A stretch of 64,000 nt of DNA from DAOUKH01 sp965219875 (GTDB lineage Bacteria > Chloroflexota > Dehalococcoidia > SHYB01), in the NCBI GenBank assembly GCA_965219875.1, contig CBDCOW010000001.1, forward strand, positions 930,001-994,000, in the 5' to 3' direction. Positions 22,800-31,294 of the stretch are shown here, piece after piece. The translations under genes were made by a program, and so were the position numbers. Position 1 is the stretch's first letter; every line of letters starts with the position of its first letter. The notes below the pieces were generated by a model. That model saw only the letters and a program-made list of their open reading frames with translations, was not told where the DNA came from and did not search any database.

Positions 22800-23729
22800 C
22801 TAGCCGCTAGCTCCCTCAGCCGCCGCCTCCGGCGTCTCCACCCCGTCCACCGCGACGCCGTCGGCCTTGAGCGCATTCCGCATCGCGGCAATCGCCACCT
22901 CGATTTGGTCGTCGTCGGGCCGGCGCGTCGTCAGCTTCTGCAGCGCGACCCCCGGCGCGATCAGCAGCTTCGCCACTGCGAGGTGGCCGTAGGCGGCGTT
23001 GAAGCGGATGATCTCGTAGCTCACCGCCGCGATCACCGGCACGAGCAGCACCCGCGACAGCACCAGCAGCCACAGCTCGGGCCGCCCCAGGAACGTGAAC
23101 GCCAGGATCGACACGATGATGACGATCATCAGGAACGCCGTGCCGCACCGAGGGTGCTCCTTGGGGTGCTTGCGTATCGCCTCGATCTCCAACGCGTCCC
23201 CGTGCTCGTGGGCCGCGATGGTCATGTGCTCCGCGCCGTGATAGGCGTAGACGCGGCGCATGTCCGGCATCAGGCCGATCGCCCAGACGTAGCCCAAGAA
23301 GATGACGAACCGCAGCCCACCCTCGATCAGGTTGCTCAGGATGTCGCTCTCGACGAGGCGGTCGATGCCGACGGAGGCGAAGAGCGGGATGAGGAAGAAG
23401 ATGACGACGGCGAGGGAGATCGAGATGCCGAGCATCGCGGCCTGCGCCCAGCCGGACATCTCCTCGTCTTCCTTCCCCTCCTCTTCCATCGCGGCGTTGG
23501 CGGAGAACATCAGCGCCTTGAGCCCGAGGGTGAGCGTTTCGGCGAGGACGATGATGCCGCGCACGAGGGGCAGGTTGCGCAGCCGGCCGGTGTAGAAGGA
23601 CGCGAGCGGCTCGCAGAGGGTGCGCACCTCGCCGTTGGGGCGGCGCACTGCCACCGAGACGCTCTCCCGGCCGCGGATCATCACGCCCTCGATGACCGCT
23701 TGGCCGCCGTAGTTGAAGGTCTTGGGCAT
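22800..23729 (-). CDS. DUF1385 family membrane protein
   Basis: The 309-residue protein opens MPKTFNYGGQAVIEGVMIRG, the DUF1385 hallmark. It has a membrane part (helices near residues 95-120, 135-158, 195-215 and 220-240) and the conserved YAYHGAEHMTIAAHEHGD and HPRCGTAFLM segments. These His-rich motifs suggest a metal site, but no activity is established. The gene is commonly beside rpmE in Chloroflexota and Firmicutes, as here. The C-terminal tail is variable and Ala-rich. Confidence 0.9.
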   Translation of the reverse strand: MPKTFNYGGQAVIEGVMIRGRESVSVAVRRPNGEVRTLCEPLASFYTGRLRNLPLVRGIIVLAETLTLGLKALMFSANAAMEEEGKEDEEMSGWAQAAMLGISISLAVVIFFLIPLFASVGIDRLVESDILSNLIEGGLRFVIFLGYVWAIGLMPDMRRVYAYHGAEHMTIAAHEHGDALEIEAIRKHPKEHPRCGTAFLMIVIIVSILAFTFLGRPELWLLVLSRVLLVPVIAAVSYEIIRFNAAYGHLAVAKLLIAPGVALQKLTTRRPDDDQIEVAIAAMRNALKADGVAVDGVETPEAAAEGASG

Positions 23730-23799
23730 CGCCCCCTACGCAAAAGGAGCGAGGCTCGCCCGCTCCTTCGGTTTCCTCATACGGTGCGGTCCACCGCGC

Positions 23800-24000
23800 C
23801 TATTTCAGGCCGTAGCGCCGCTTGAACCGCTCGACGCGTCCCTCGGTGTCGATGATGCGCTGCTCGCCAGTGAAGTAGGGGTGGCAGGAGCTGCACACCT
23901 CGATCTTCAGCACGGGTTTCGTCGAACGCGTCTCCCAGGACTTGCCGCAGGCGCAATCCACTCGGGCTGTGACGTATTCGGGATGGATGCCGGTCTTCAT
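23800..24000 (-). CDS. rpmE: 50S ribosomal protein L31
   Basis: The 66-residue protein is the zinc-binding form of bL31: MKTGIHPEYVTARV, Cys16 and Cys18, then Cys36-x-x-Cys39 with HPYFTGEQRIIDTEGRVERF. L31 bridges the two ribosomal subunits at the central protuberance. The cysteines suggest a role as a zinc store. It is the third gene of the cluster rplU-rpmA-rpmE-DUF1385, reading left. Confidence 0.97.
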   Translation of the reverse strand: MKTGIHPEYVTARVDCACGKSWETRSTKPVLKIEVCSSCHPYFTGEQRIIDTEGRVERFKRRYGLK

Positions 24001-24028
24001 CGGATTGGCGCCTCTCGATTCGCGGGCC

Positions 24029-24286
24029 TTAGCCGACGGGGTAGACGCTGACCTTGCGGCGCATCTTGTTAAAGGGTTCGTATTTTACTTTGCCGTCGAT
24101 CGTGGCCCACAGTGTGAAGTCCCTGCCCAGGCCAACGTTCTCGCCGGGATGGATCCTGGTGCCCCGCTGGCGGACCAGGATGTTGCCCGCGATGACGATC
24201 TGGCCGTCGTAGCGTTTCACACCGAGCCGCTGCGACTGGCTGTCGCGCCCGTTGCGACTGGTACCGGAGCCTTTTTTGTGGGCCAT
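24029..24286 (-). CDS. rpmA: 50S ribosomal protein L27
   Basis: The 85-residue protein begins MAHKKGSGTSRNGRDSQSQR with the flexible N-terminal arm that reaches the peptidyl transferase centre, followed by LGVKRYDGQIVIAGNILVRQ and RGTRIHPGENVGLGRDFTLW. Length and sequence are standard. There is no Firmicutes-type cleavable N-terminal extension. It lies 14 bp after rplU. Confidence 0.98.
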   Translation of the reverse strand: MAHKKGSGTSRNGRDSQSQRLGVKRYDGQIVIAGNILVRQRGTRIHPGENVGLGRDFTLWATIDGKVKYEPFNKMRRKVSVYPVG

Positions 24287-24300
24287 GGGTATTCGCCTCG

Positions 24301-24654
24301 CTAGGCTTTTTCGGCCTTCGCCACGGCGCCGCCGGGGGTCTCGATCTCTTGGATCGAAATCCTGGCGAACCGCTGACGGTGCCCCCTCTTGCGCCGGTAG
24401 CGGATCTTCGGCTTGTACTTGAAGACGATGATCTTCTTTCCCCTGCCTTCCTCTTCCACCTTGGCCACCACGCGGGCGCCGTCCACGTAGGGGGCGCCCA
24501 CGGACACGTCGCCCTCGTGGCTCACCACGAGCACATCGTCGAAGTTGACGGTGTCGCCCGGCTCGTGATCCTTCATCCGCTCGACGTCGATGACGTCGCC
24601 GGGGGCCACGCGGTACTGCTTACCGCCGGTCTGGATTATGGCGTAGCTAGACAT
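24301..24654 (-). CDS. rplU: 50S ribosomal protein L21
   Basis: The 117-residue protein opens MSSYAIIQTGGKQYRVAPGD and includes KIIVFKYKPKIRYRRKRGHR, the conserved rRNA-binding stretch, ending with a short Ala/Lys tail. The frame extends 11 codons upstream, but this ATG is the normal start. It is the first gene of the ribosomal cluster and has a strong promoter about 40 bp upstream. Confidence 0.97.
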   Translation of the reverse strand: MSSYAIIQTGGKQYRVAPGDVIDVERMKDHEPGDTVNFDDVLVVSHEGDVSVGAPYVDGARVVAKVEEEGRGKKIIVFKYKPKIRYRRKRGHRQRFARISIQEIETPGGAVAKAEKA

Positions 24655-24694
24655 GGGAAAGCCTGTTCGGGGGCGCCGGAACTGCAACCCTTAG

Positions 24695-24723
24695 ATTCTA
24701 TCGGCCCCCCGAAGCCGTGTCAA
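24695..24723 (-). promoter_or_regulatory. rplU-rpmA-rpmE promoter
   Basis: TTGACA (24723-24718), 17-nt spacer, TAGAAT (24700-24695). Start of transcription is expected near 24688, giving a leader of about 34 nt. No L21 autoregulatory hairpin is evident in this short leader. Confidence 0.75.
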
Positions 24724-24753
24724 CGGAAGCGGGAGCGGGTAGTGTCTCAGCCT

Positions 24754-25209
24754 TTAGGGACTTTCGGCCTCTAAAGGCTCGTACGGCTCTTGGCTCAGCA
24801 GCTCAGCCTTTCGTCGCCGCTCATCGCGACGACTGAGCGATCCATAGATGAACATACCAACAACAACTGCGATATCGGTGAGTCCCATGGCTAAGCCTGC
24901 CGCTTGCTTATCTAAAGCGATGAGAGCGACCGAGCCACCAAAGAAGGCGAGCGCGACAATGAAGCCCATGAAGAGGCCTGCATGAGATCGCTGAATATCT
25001 GCGTGTAGCGCCGCCATCTCTAGGGTTTGTCGGTGCGCAGCCTGATTTTCCGCCATGGTCACGATGCGATCTGCTGATCCAGGCAGGGCTTGCTCGTATC
25101 CAGCAAGCATCGCCGGCGGAGGTAGCGGCGCTCGATACGAAATCGAGACCTCTGTTTTTGTAACCTGGTTTTTATCCGGAGAGGACTCTATGTCATTGGC
25201 GGCTGGCAA
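24754..25209 (-). CDS. DUF2335 membrane protein
   Basis: The 151-residue protein has the DUF2335 pattern: a charged N-terminal region, then APLPPPAMLAGYEQALPGSA, DRIVTMAENQAAHRQTLE (helix), and two C-terminal membrane helices (LFMGFIVALAFFGGSVALIA and GLTDIAVVVGMFIYGSL). The family is found in prophages and mobile loci as well as chromosomes and has been compared with holin-like proteins; function is unproven. The start is TTG inside the end of the upstream 70-codon gene (17-bp overlap), so translation is coupled. Confidence 0.78.
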   Translation of the reverse strand: MPAANDIESSPDKNQVTKTEVSISYRAPLPPPAMLAGYEQALPGSADRIVTMAENQAAHRQTLEMAALHADIQRSHAGLFMGFIVALAFFGGSVALIALDKQAAGLAMGLTDIAVVVGMFIYGSLSRRDERRRKAELLSQEPYEPLEAESP

Positions 25210-25405
25210 TTTCGTCGTACTCCCTCATCGCACGCCGCAGGTCCTCCCCTACTACTGCCCAATCCATCCACAGCGCGTCCAGGTCCGCTTTCGTGACGAT
25301 GGGGGAGATGTTGTACTCGTTGAGGCTGCCGCTGAAGTCCACAATGCGGGCAAACCCCTCGATGAAGGACGGCCTTGCGTAAAAGAAGTCGCTGATTGGT
25401 GCCAT
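25193..25405 (-). CDS. Conserved hypothetical 70-aa protein upstream of DUF2335
   Basis: The protein starts MAPISDFFYARPSFIEGFAR and continues VDFSGSLNEYNISPIV and LDALWMDWAVVGEDLRRAMR. I recall similar short proteins with the ARPSF.EG and LNEYN motifs elsewhere but no function. AGGAGGCGG precedes the ATG. The gene has a near-consensus promoter only about 20 bp upstream. It overlaps the DUF2335 gene, forming a two-gene unit that looks like a portable cassette. Confidence 0.7.
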   Translation of the reverse strand: MAPISDFFYARPSFIEGFARIVDFSGSLNEYNISPIVTKADLDALWMDWAVVGEDLRRAMREYDEIASRQ

Positions 25406-25426
25406 ACTCCGCCTCCTGAGTGCGCT

Positions 25427-25455
25427 CTTATAGCATAGCACCCCAACCCTGTCAA
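25427..25455 (-). promoter_or_regulatory. Promoter of the 70-aa/DUF2335 unit
   Basis: TTGACA (25455-25450), 17-nt spacer, TATAAG (25432-25427), with an extended TGC before the hexamer. Start near 25420, 15 nt before the ATG. Confidence 0.75.
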
Positions 25456-25585
25456 AGCCCCCATTCAAACTCAGACACTACCGAATGTGCCCGGAGACTG
25501 ATCGCGGCCACGCTCGTTGACGCCCTTATCGCCGCGTCCTGTAAGATACGCGGGATTCAGAGGCCGGTTCCCTAAGGAGGAGCAG

Positions 25586-26752
25586 GTGTACGACACCAGC
25601 GAGTTGAGTGACAAAGCGGCGATCGTCGGCATCGGCGAGACGACGTACTCGCGTAAGTCCGGCATGAGCAATCTCTCCCTGCAGTTGACCGCCTGCATGC
25701 GGGCGATCGAGGACGCGGGGATCAAGCCTAGCGATATCGACGGCATCCTGCCCCAGGCGGCGGGGGCGACGTCGGAAGACTTCGCCACGAACCTTGGGGT
25801 CAAGGACCTGAAGTTCTCCGCGGCGATCAACATGGGGGGCGCCAGCCCCTGCGCGGCGCTACAGAACGGGGTCCTCGCCGTCACCTCCGGCGTCTGCGAC
25901 TACGTCCTGCTTGTTTCGGGGCGCAACGGCTACTCGGGGGCGCGGACGGCCCAGTCGCTTGCCGGCGGCGGCCTCCAGGGGCCTATGCGGGCCATGGGCG
26001 AGTTCGAGTACATCTACGGCCTCGTCGCACCCATGCTGTGGTACGGCCCAATGGCGCGGAAGCACATGGAGACCTACGGCACCACCAGCGAGCAGTTCGG
26101 CGAGGTCTCCGTCGCCATGCGCAAGCACGCGTCGATGCAGAGCAACGCCCAGATGAAAGACCCCATCACGCTGGAAGACCACCAGAATTCGCCGATGCTC
26201 GCCGATCCGTTCCGGCTGCTCGATTGCTGTCTGCAGACCGATGGCGCGGCGGCCTGCGTGATCGCGCGGGCCGACCGGGCGAAGGACCTGCCGAACAGGC
26301 CGGTCTACATCAGCGGCTTCGGCGAGGCGCACCCGGACTCGCCGAGCTCGATCACCCAGCGGCCCGACATGACCACCTTCGGCATCGCCAAGCTCGCGCC
26401 CCGCGTCTTCGGCATGGCCGGCATTTCTTCCCAGGACATCGACGTCGCGCAAATCTACGACTGCTTTACCTTCACGGTCATCAATCAAATCGAGGACCTC
26501 GGCTTCTGCAAGAAGGGCGAGGGCGGCGGCTTTGTCGAGGGCGGGCGGATCCAGATCGGCGGCGACCTGCCGGTGAACACCCACGGCGGCCTGCTCTCCC
26601 AGGGGCACATCATGGGAATGAACCACGTGATCGAGGGCGCGAAGCAGGTCCGCGGGTCGAGCGACGTGCAGGTCGAAGGGGCCGTGCACTGCCTCGTGAG
26701 CGGCTACGGCGACTTCGGCGACGGCGCGCTCGCCATCTTCAGGGGGAATTGA
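25586..26752 (+). CDS. Thiolase-fold protein (acetyl-CoA acetyltransferase-like or SCP2/Ltp2-like)
   Basis: The 388-residue protein has the thiolase fold: KAAIVGIGETTYSRKSG, the first half ending GVLAVTSGVCDYVLLVSG, and the second half with DCCLQTDGAAACVIA, PVNTHGGLLSQGHIMG (His) and GAVHCLVSGYGDFGDGA (late Cys). At the usual nucleophile position (GGCASG) it has MGGASPC, so the first catalytic Cys appears absent or shifted. A DUF35 OB-fold gene follows with one-base overlap. Such pairs include Ltp2-ChsH2-type retro-aldolases of side-chain degradation, so the enzyme may not be a thiolase. GTG start with AAGGAGGAG upstream. Confidence 0.82.
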   Translation: MYDTSELSDKAAIVGIGETTYSRKSGMSNLSLQLTACMRAIEDAGIKPSDIDGILPQAAGATSEDFATNLGVKDLKFSAAINMGGASPCAALQNGVLAVTSGVCDYVLLVSGRNGYSGARTAQSLAGGGLQGPMRAMGEFEYIYGLVAPMLWYGPMARKHMETYGTTSEQFGEVSVAMRKHASMQSNAQMKDPITLEDHQNSPMLADPFRLLDCCLQTDGAAACVIARADRAKDLPNRPVYISGFGEAHPDSPSSITQRPDMTTFGIAKLAPRVFGMAGISSQDIDVAQIYDCFTFTVINQIEDLGFCKKGEGGGFVEGGRIQIGGDLPVNTHGGLLSQGHIMGMNHVIEGAKQVRGSSDVQVEGAVHCLVSGYGDFGDGALAIFRGN

Positions 26753-27180
26753 TGCCCATCCCGACCAGCGAGTACAAGAAACCGCTTCCCAAGCCCACCG
26801 AGGATACCCAGCCCTTCTGGGACTTCTGCAAGAAGCACGAGCTCCGCTTCCAGCGATGCTCCGACTGCGGCGCGTTCCGCCACTATCCACGCCCGCTCTG
26901 CCCCGAGTGCGCTTCGTTCAACTTCGATTGGGTCCAGGTGGCTCCGAAGGCGACGGTGCATTCGTGGGTCACCGCGCACCGACCCTTCCACCCCGGCTTC
27001 GCCGGCGAGATGCCGCTGCCCATCGTGATTGCCGACGTGGACGAGGCGCAGGGCGTGCGTCTCATGGGCAACTTCATGGACGGCACGCCCCCGGACGACC
27101 TCTCGATCGGCATGCCCATCGAGATCGCGTTCGACGACGTAACCGAGGACTGGACGCTGCCCAAGTTCAAGCGCGCCTAG
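26752..27180 (+). CDS. Zn-ribbon OB-fold protein (DUF35)
   Basis: The 142-residue protein has an N-terminal helical hairpin (DTQPFWDFCKKHEL), a rubredoxin-like zinc ribbon (Cys36, Cys39, Cys50, Cys53 in RCSDCG and PLCPEC), and an OB fold with VHSWVTAHRPFHPGF and PIEIAFDDVTEDWTLPKF. DUF35 proteins are partners of thiolase-fold enzymes and bind acyl-CoA at the interface. The start overlaps the thiolase stop (TGATG), which supports a complex of the two products. Confidence 0.92.
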   Translation: MPIPTSEYKKPLPKPTEDTQPFWDFCKKHELRFQRCSDCGAFRHYPRPLCPECASFNFDWVQVAPKATVHSWVTAHRPFHPGFAGEMPLPIVIADVDEAQGVRLMGNFMDGTPPDDLSIGMPIEIAFDDVTEDWTLPKFKRA

Positions 27181-27197
27181 CCCCGCGGCAGCCTCGA

Positions 27198-27226
27198 TTG
27201 ACAGGGGTAGGGGCCTATGCTAGCTT
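27198..27226 (+). promoter_or_regulatory. Promoter of the dxs-hopanoid operon
   Basis: TTGACA (27198-27203), 17-nt spacer, TAGCTT (27221-27226) preceded by TGC. Leader to the dxs ATG is about 70 nt with AAGGAGGTCG just before the start. The promoter closely resembles that of the 70-aa/DUF2335 unit in spacer sequence. Confidence 0.55.
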
Positions 27227-27303
27227 CTACCTCGTTAGCCGATGTATCCTGTCCGGCGCCGGTGGTGCTTGGGCGGGGCGGCTGACGCGGCAAGGAGGTC
27301 GAA

Positions 27304-29211
27304 ATGACCAGCCTGTTGGAACGGATCGACGCACCGCAGGACCTCAAGCCGCTCACCCACGACGAACTTTCCCAAGTCGCGCAAGAGGTGCGGGAGACCA
27401 TCATCTCCGTGATCACCGAGCGCGGGGGCCACTTGGCCTCGAACCTTGGGGTCGTCGAGCTCACGTTGGCGCTCCACCGCGCCTTCGACAGTCCTGTCGA
27501 CCGTATCGTGTGGGACACCACCAACCAGTGCTACACCCACAAGTTGGTGACGGGCCGCCGCGATGAGTTCAAGGACATCCGCCTCGAAGGCGGGCTGTCG
27601 GGATTTGGAGAGCCCAGCGAAAGCGAACACGACACCCTCGCCGCGGGCCACGCCGGCACGGGGCTCTCGATCGCCCTCGGCATCGCGGAAGGCGCCGCCA
27701 TCCGGCGGGAGAGGTCTTGGACCATCGCCGTCGTCGGCGACGGCGCGATGACCTCCGGATCGAGCTTCGAGGCGCTGAACAACATCGCGCACCTCAACCC
27801 GGAGCGCATGGTCATCATCTTCAACGACAACGGGATGTCGATTTCCGAGAACGTCGGCTTCCTTACCAACTGGCGCAAGCGCGTGGTCAGCCATCCTGAG
27901 TACCACGCGATGATCGACCGCGCCCGGCAGTTCTCGAAACGGCTCCCCACGGGCGAGGCCCTCTACCGCATCGCCCAGCGGTTCAGGGACGGGCTCGAGG
28001 GCTTCATGCTGCCCACGACGTTCTGGACCGAGATGGGCTTCAACTATCTGGGCCCCGTCGATGGCCACGACTTCCGCCAGCTCGAACAGACGCTCAGGCA
28101 GGCCAGGGTCTCCACGGGGGCCGTGCCCCTCGTCCACGTGGTGACGCACAAGGGCCGCGGCTACGAGCCCGCCGAGGTCGACCCCGTCAAGTTCCACCAG
28201 CCGAGTTCGCCGCTGGGGTCTGGATCGGGCGCACCCACCTACTCGAAGGTGTTCGCCCAGACGCTCAGCCGGCTCATGCGCGACGACAAGTCCGTGGTCG
28301 GTATCAGCGCGGCGATGCTTGAGGGCACCGGCCTCATTGAGGTACGCGACGAGTTCCCCGACCGTGTCTTCGACGTGGGCATCGCCGAGCAGCACGCCGT
28401 TAGCATGGCTGCCGGCATGGCGGCCGGCGGGCTCTCGCCCTTCGTCTCGATCTACTCGACGTTCCTGCAGCGGGCGTTCGATCAGATCGTTCACGATGTC
28501 TGCTTGCAAAATCTGCCCGTCACGCTCATCGCGGACCGCGCCGGCATCGTCGGCGAGGACGGCAAGACGCACCACGGGGCCTTCGATATTTCCTATCTCC
28601 GATGCCTGCCCAACGCCGTCGTCGCCGCGCCCATGGACGAAAACGAGTTGCAGCACCTGGTCTACACTGCCTACAAGCACGAGGGCCCGTTTGCGATTCG
28701 GATCGCGCGCGGGGCCGGCGTGGGCGTGACCTTGGACGAGGAGCTGCGCGAGCTGCCGTTGGGCAAGGGAGCCGTAGTCCGGGAGGGCCGCGACGTGGTC
28801 ATCTTCGGGCTCGGTAAATCGGCGCACGCGGCCCTGGAGGCGGCGGAGCGGCTCGCCGCCGACGGTATTTCGTGCGCCGTGGTGAACCCGCTGTTCGTGA
28901 AGCCCCTCGACGTCGACCTGCTGCTCGACATGGCCCGCCGCACACCCCGCATCGTGACCGTCGAGGAAAACGTGCTGGCCGGCGGGTTCGGCGCTGCTGT
29001 CCTCGAAGCTCTGGCCGCGGAGAGGGTCGAGGACGTCGCCGTTCATCGCATTGGGATACCGGACTCATTCGTCGAGCACGGCACCGCCGGCGCCCAGCGC
29101 CGCCGGCTGGACCTCGACGCCGAAGGGATCGCCGCGCAGGTCCGCGCCGTCTTCTTCAGCGGCGGGGCGAAGGCCGCGGTCGCGGTTCACGGCGCGGCGG
29201 CGAGCGGGTAG
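27304..29211 (+). CDS. dxs: 1-deoxy-D-xylulose-5-phosphate synthase
   Basis: The 635-residue thiamine-diphosphate enzyme condenses pyruvate and glyceraldehyde-3-phosphate in the first MEP step. Motifs: RGGHLASNLGVVELTLALH, the ThDP/Mg site GDGAMTSGSSFEALNN (about residues 145-160), SISENVGFL, the transketolase-like GIAEQHAVSMAAGMA with the catalytic Glu, and a C-terminal transketolase domain (TVEENVLAGGFGAAV). One oddity: the segment usually read GHQxYPHK is TNQCYTHK, replacing a His by Asn. First gene of the long operon; strong Shine-Dalgarno. Confidence 0.95.
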   Translation: MTSLLERIDAPQDLKPLTHDELSQVAQEVRETIISVITERGGHLASNLGVVELTLALHRAFDSPVDRIVWDTTNQCYTHKLVTGRRDEFKDIRLEGGLSGFGEPSESEHDTLAAGHAGTGLSIALGIAEGAAIRRERSWTIAVVGDGAMTSGSSFEALNNIAHLNPERMVIIFNDNGMSISENVGFLTNWRKRVVSHPEYHAMIDRARQFSKRLPTGEALYRIAQRFRDGLEGFMLPTTFWTEMGFNYLGPVDGHDFRQLEQTLRQARVSTGAVPLVHVVTHKGRGYEPAEVDPVKFHQPSSPLGSGSGAPTYSKVFAQTLSRLMRDDKSVVGISAAMLEGTGLIEVRDEFPDRVFDVGIAEQHAVSMAAGMAAGGLSPFVSIYSTFLQRAFDQIVHDVCLQNLPVTLIADRAGIVGEDGKTHHGAFDISYLRCLPNAVVAAPMDENELQHLVYTAYKHEGPFAIRIARGAGVGVTLDEELRELPLGKGAVVREGRDVVIFGLGKSAHAALEAAERLAADGISCAVVNPLFVKPLDVDLLLDMARRTPRIVTVEENVLAGGFGAAVLEALAAERVEDVAVHRIGIPDSFVEHGTAGAQRRRLDLDAEGIAAQVRAVFFSGGAKAAVAVHGAAASG

Positions 29212-29229
29212 GAGGCCACGAACACCGGC

Positions 29230-30264
29230 ATGCCCACCGCCATGCGCGTACCCGACGTCTTCACTCGTTACCGTCCCGCGGTGGACGCCGGGCTGCGCAG
29301 CGCCCTCGACGACGACTCGCCGTTGTTCGGCATGCTCCGCTATCACATGGGCTGGACCGACGAGCTCGGCGGTCCGATCGAGGCCAACAGCGGCAAGGCG
29401 GTGCGACCCGCACTCTGCCTGTTTAGCGCGGAGTCGGTCGGCGGATCGGTGGAACAGGCTCTGCCCGCCGCCATCGCCATCGAGCTTGTCCACAACTTCT
29501 CTCTCGTTCACGACGATATTCAGGACGGCGACACGCAGCGCCGGCACCGCGCGACCGTGTGGAGTCTCTGGGGTATGAGCCACGGACTCAACGCCGGTGC
29601 GGCCATGAACGTCGTCGGCAACCTCGCCGCGCTTCAGCGCCCCGGCGGACTCTCCGCCGAGACCGCCCTGCGCGTGAGCCGCATCCTGACGCACGCCTGC
29701 GCCGAGATGATCGCCGGTCAGGTGCTCGACGTGAGCTTCGAGCAACGCCCACGGGTCAGCGTCGACGACTATCTGACCATGATCGGCAAGAAGACGGGAG
29801 CGCTGCTCGAAGCCGCGCTCCACATGGGCGCAGTCATCGGCGCCGACGACGAGGACACCATCGAGGCGATGCGCTCCCTCGGCCAGGGTCTCGGCCTGCT
29901 GTTCCAAGTCCGCGACGACATGCTCGGCATTTGGGGCAAGGAAGAGGACACCGGCAAGCCTAAGGCGAGCGACATCCACCGGCGCAAGAAGTCGCTGCCC
30001 ATCGTCTACGCGCTCAACGCCGCCGAGGGCGAGTCCCGCGAGCGCCTGCGCCAGATCTACGACACCGACCGGCCGCTGAACGACGACGACGTAGCCGAGG
30101 TCTTCGGCGTCCTCGGCGACCTGGAAGCGGATGCCTTCTGCCGCGACTTGGCCGAGGTACAGGCGGCACGGAACTACGAGGCCGTCGACTCTATCGAAAT
30201 CAGCCCCGAAGCCCGCGCCGAGTGCCGCGAGCTGACCCAATTCTTGCTCGAACGCGACTACTAG
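29230..30264 (+). CDS. Polyprenyl (trans-prenyl) diphosphate synthase
   Basis: The 344-residue protein has the all-helical prenyl synthase fold: GKAVRPALCLF, the first Asp-rich motif LVHDDIQDGDTQRR, GKKTGALLEAALHMGA, and the second motif LLFQVRDDMLGIWG followed by GKPKASD. The second motif is DDxxG rather than DDxxD. It condenses isopentenyl diphosphate with allylic diphosphates. In this operon a farnesyl (C15) product for squalene would make sense, but chain length cannot be proved by eye. It sits 18 bp after dxs. Confidence 0.9.
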   Translation: MPTAMRVPDVFTRYRPAVDAGLRSALDDDSPLFGMLRYHMGWTDELGGPIEANSGKAVRPALCLFSAESVGGSVEQALPAAIAIELVHNFSLVHDDIQDGDTQRRHRATVWSLWGMSHGLNAGAAMNVVGNLAALQRPGGLSAETALRVSRILTHACAEMIAGQVLDVSFEQRPRVSVDDYLTMIGKKTGALLEAALHMGAVIGADDEDTIEAMRSLGQGLGLLFQVRDDMLGIWGKEEDTGKPKASDIHRRKKSLPIVYALNAAEGESRERLRQIYDTDRPLNDDDVAEVFGVLGDLEADAFCRDLAEVQAARNYEAVDSIEISPEARAECRELTQFLLERDY

Positions 30265-30274
30265 GAATGGAAAT

Positions 30275-31294
30275 ATGAGCGTCCCCGCGTCGCAGGCCCT
30301 AACCGTTTCGTTGTACGTCCTCAAGCAGAAGCTGCGGAGGAGGAAACGCTATCCGCTGGTGCTCATGCTCGAGCCGCTCTTCCGGTGCAATCTGGCCTGC
30401 GCCGGGTGCGGCAAGATCCAGTATCCGCCGCAACTGCTGAAGAAAAGCATGCCCGTCGAGCACGCGCTCGCCGCCGCCGACGAGTGCGGCGCGCCGATGG
30501 TCAGCATTGCCGGCGGCGAGCCGCTCATGCACCCCGAGATCGGCGAGATTGCCGCCGGGCTCGTCGAGCGCAAGAAATACGTCTACCTCTGCACCAACGC
30601 GATCTTGCTCGAACAGCGGCTCGAAGAGGGCATCTTCACGCCCTCGGACCACCTCAGCTTCAGCGTGCATCTGGACGGCCTCGAAGAGGACCACGACGAA
30701 GCGGTCTGCCGTGACGGGGTCTACGACCAGGCCGTCGCCGGCGTTCGCGCCGCCATCGACCGCGGCTTCCGCGTCACCACCAATACGACGCTGTTCGACA
30801 ATGCCGACCCTCTGCGAGTCCGCGACTTCTTCGATGAGATGACCACCCTTGGCGTGGACGGCATGATGCTCTCGCCGGGGTACAGCTACTCGAAGGCCCC
30901 CGATCAGGAGCACTTCCTCCGGCGGGAACGGACCCAGAGCCTCTTCCGCGACATCCTCAAAGACCGCAAGCGCGAGTGGAGCTTCAACCAGTCCCCGCTC
31001 TTCCTGCAATACCTCATGGGCAAGCAGGACTTCGAATGCACGCCGTGGGGGAACCCTCTCTACAACGTCTTCGGCTGGCAACGTCCGTGCTACCTGCTCC
31101 AAGAAGGTTACGCGGCCTCCTTCCAAGACCTCATGGACGACACGGGCTGGGACGACTACGGGCGCGCCAGCGGTAATCCCAAGTGCCAGGATTGCATGGT
31201 GCATTCCGGCCACGAGCCGACCGCGGTAAACGCCACGTTTACACCGAAGGGAATGAAGGACACGGTCATGGCCGCGGTGACGGGCAGGCTGTAG
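30275..31294 (+). CDS. hpnH: Adenosyl-hopene transferase (radical SAM)
   Basis: The 339-residue radical SAM enzyme carries the cluster motif CxxxCxxC at Cys38, Cys42 and Cys45 (RCNLACAGCGK), VSIAGGEPLMHPEI, and HLDGLEEDHDEAV. It ends with the HpnH-type Cys-rich tail (NPLYNVFGWQRPCYLLQEGY, KCQDCMVHSG). HpnH attaches 5'-deoxyadenosine to diploptene, the first step of C35 hopanoid side-chain formation. The start has AGGAATGG upstream. The last codons are duplicated 264 bp downstream. Confidence 0.95.
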   Translation: MSVPASQALTVSLYVLKQKLRRRKRYPLVLMLEPLFRCNLACAGCGKIQYPPQLLKKSMPVEHALAAADECGAPMVSIAGGEPLMHPEIGEIAAGLVERKKYVYLCTNAILLEQRLEEGIFTPSDHLSFSVHLDGLEEDHDEAVCRDGVYDQAVAGVRAAIDRGFRVTTNTTLFDNADPLRVRDFFDEMTTLGVDGMMLSPGYSYSKAPDQEHFLRRERTQSLFRDILKDRKREWSFNQSPLFLQYLMGKQDFECTPWGNPLYNVFGWQRPCYLLQEGYAASFQDLMDDTGWDDYGRASGNPKCQDCMVHSGHEPTAVNATFTPKGMKDTVMAAVTGRL

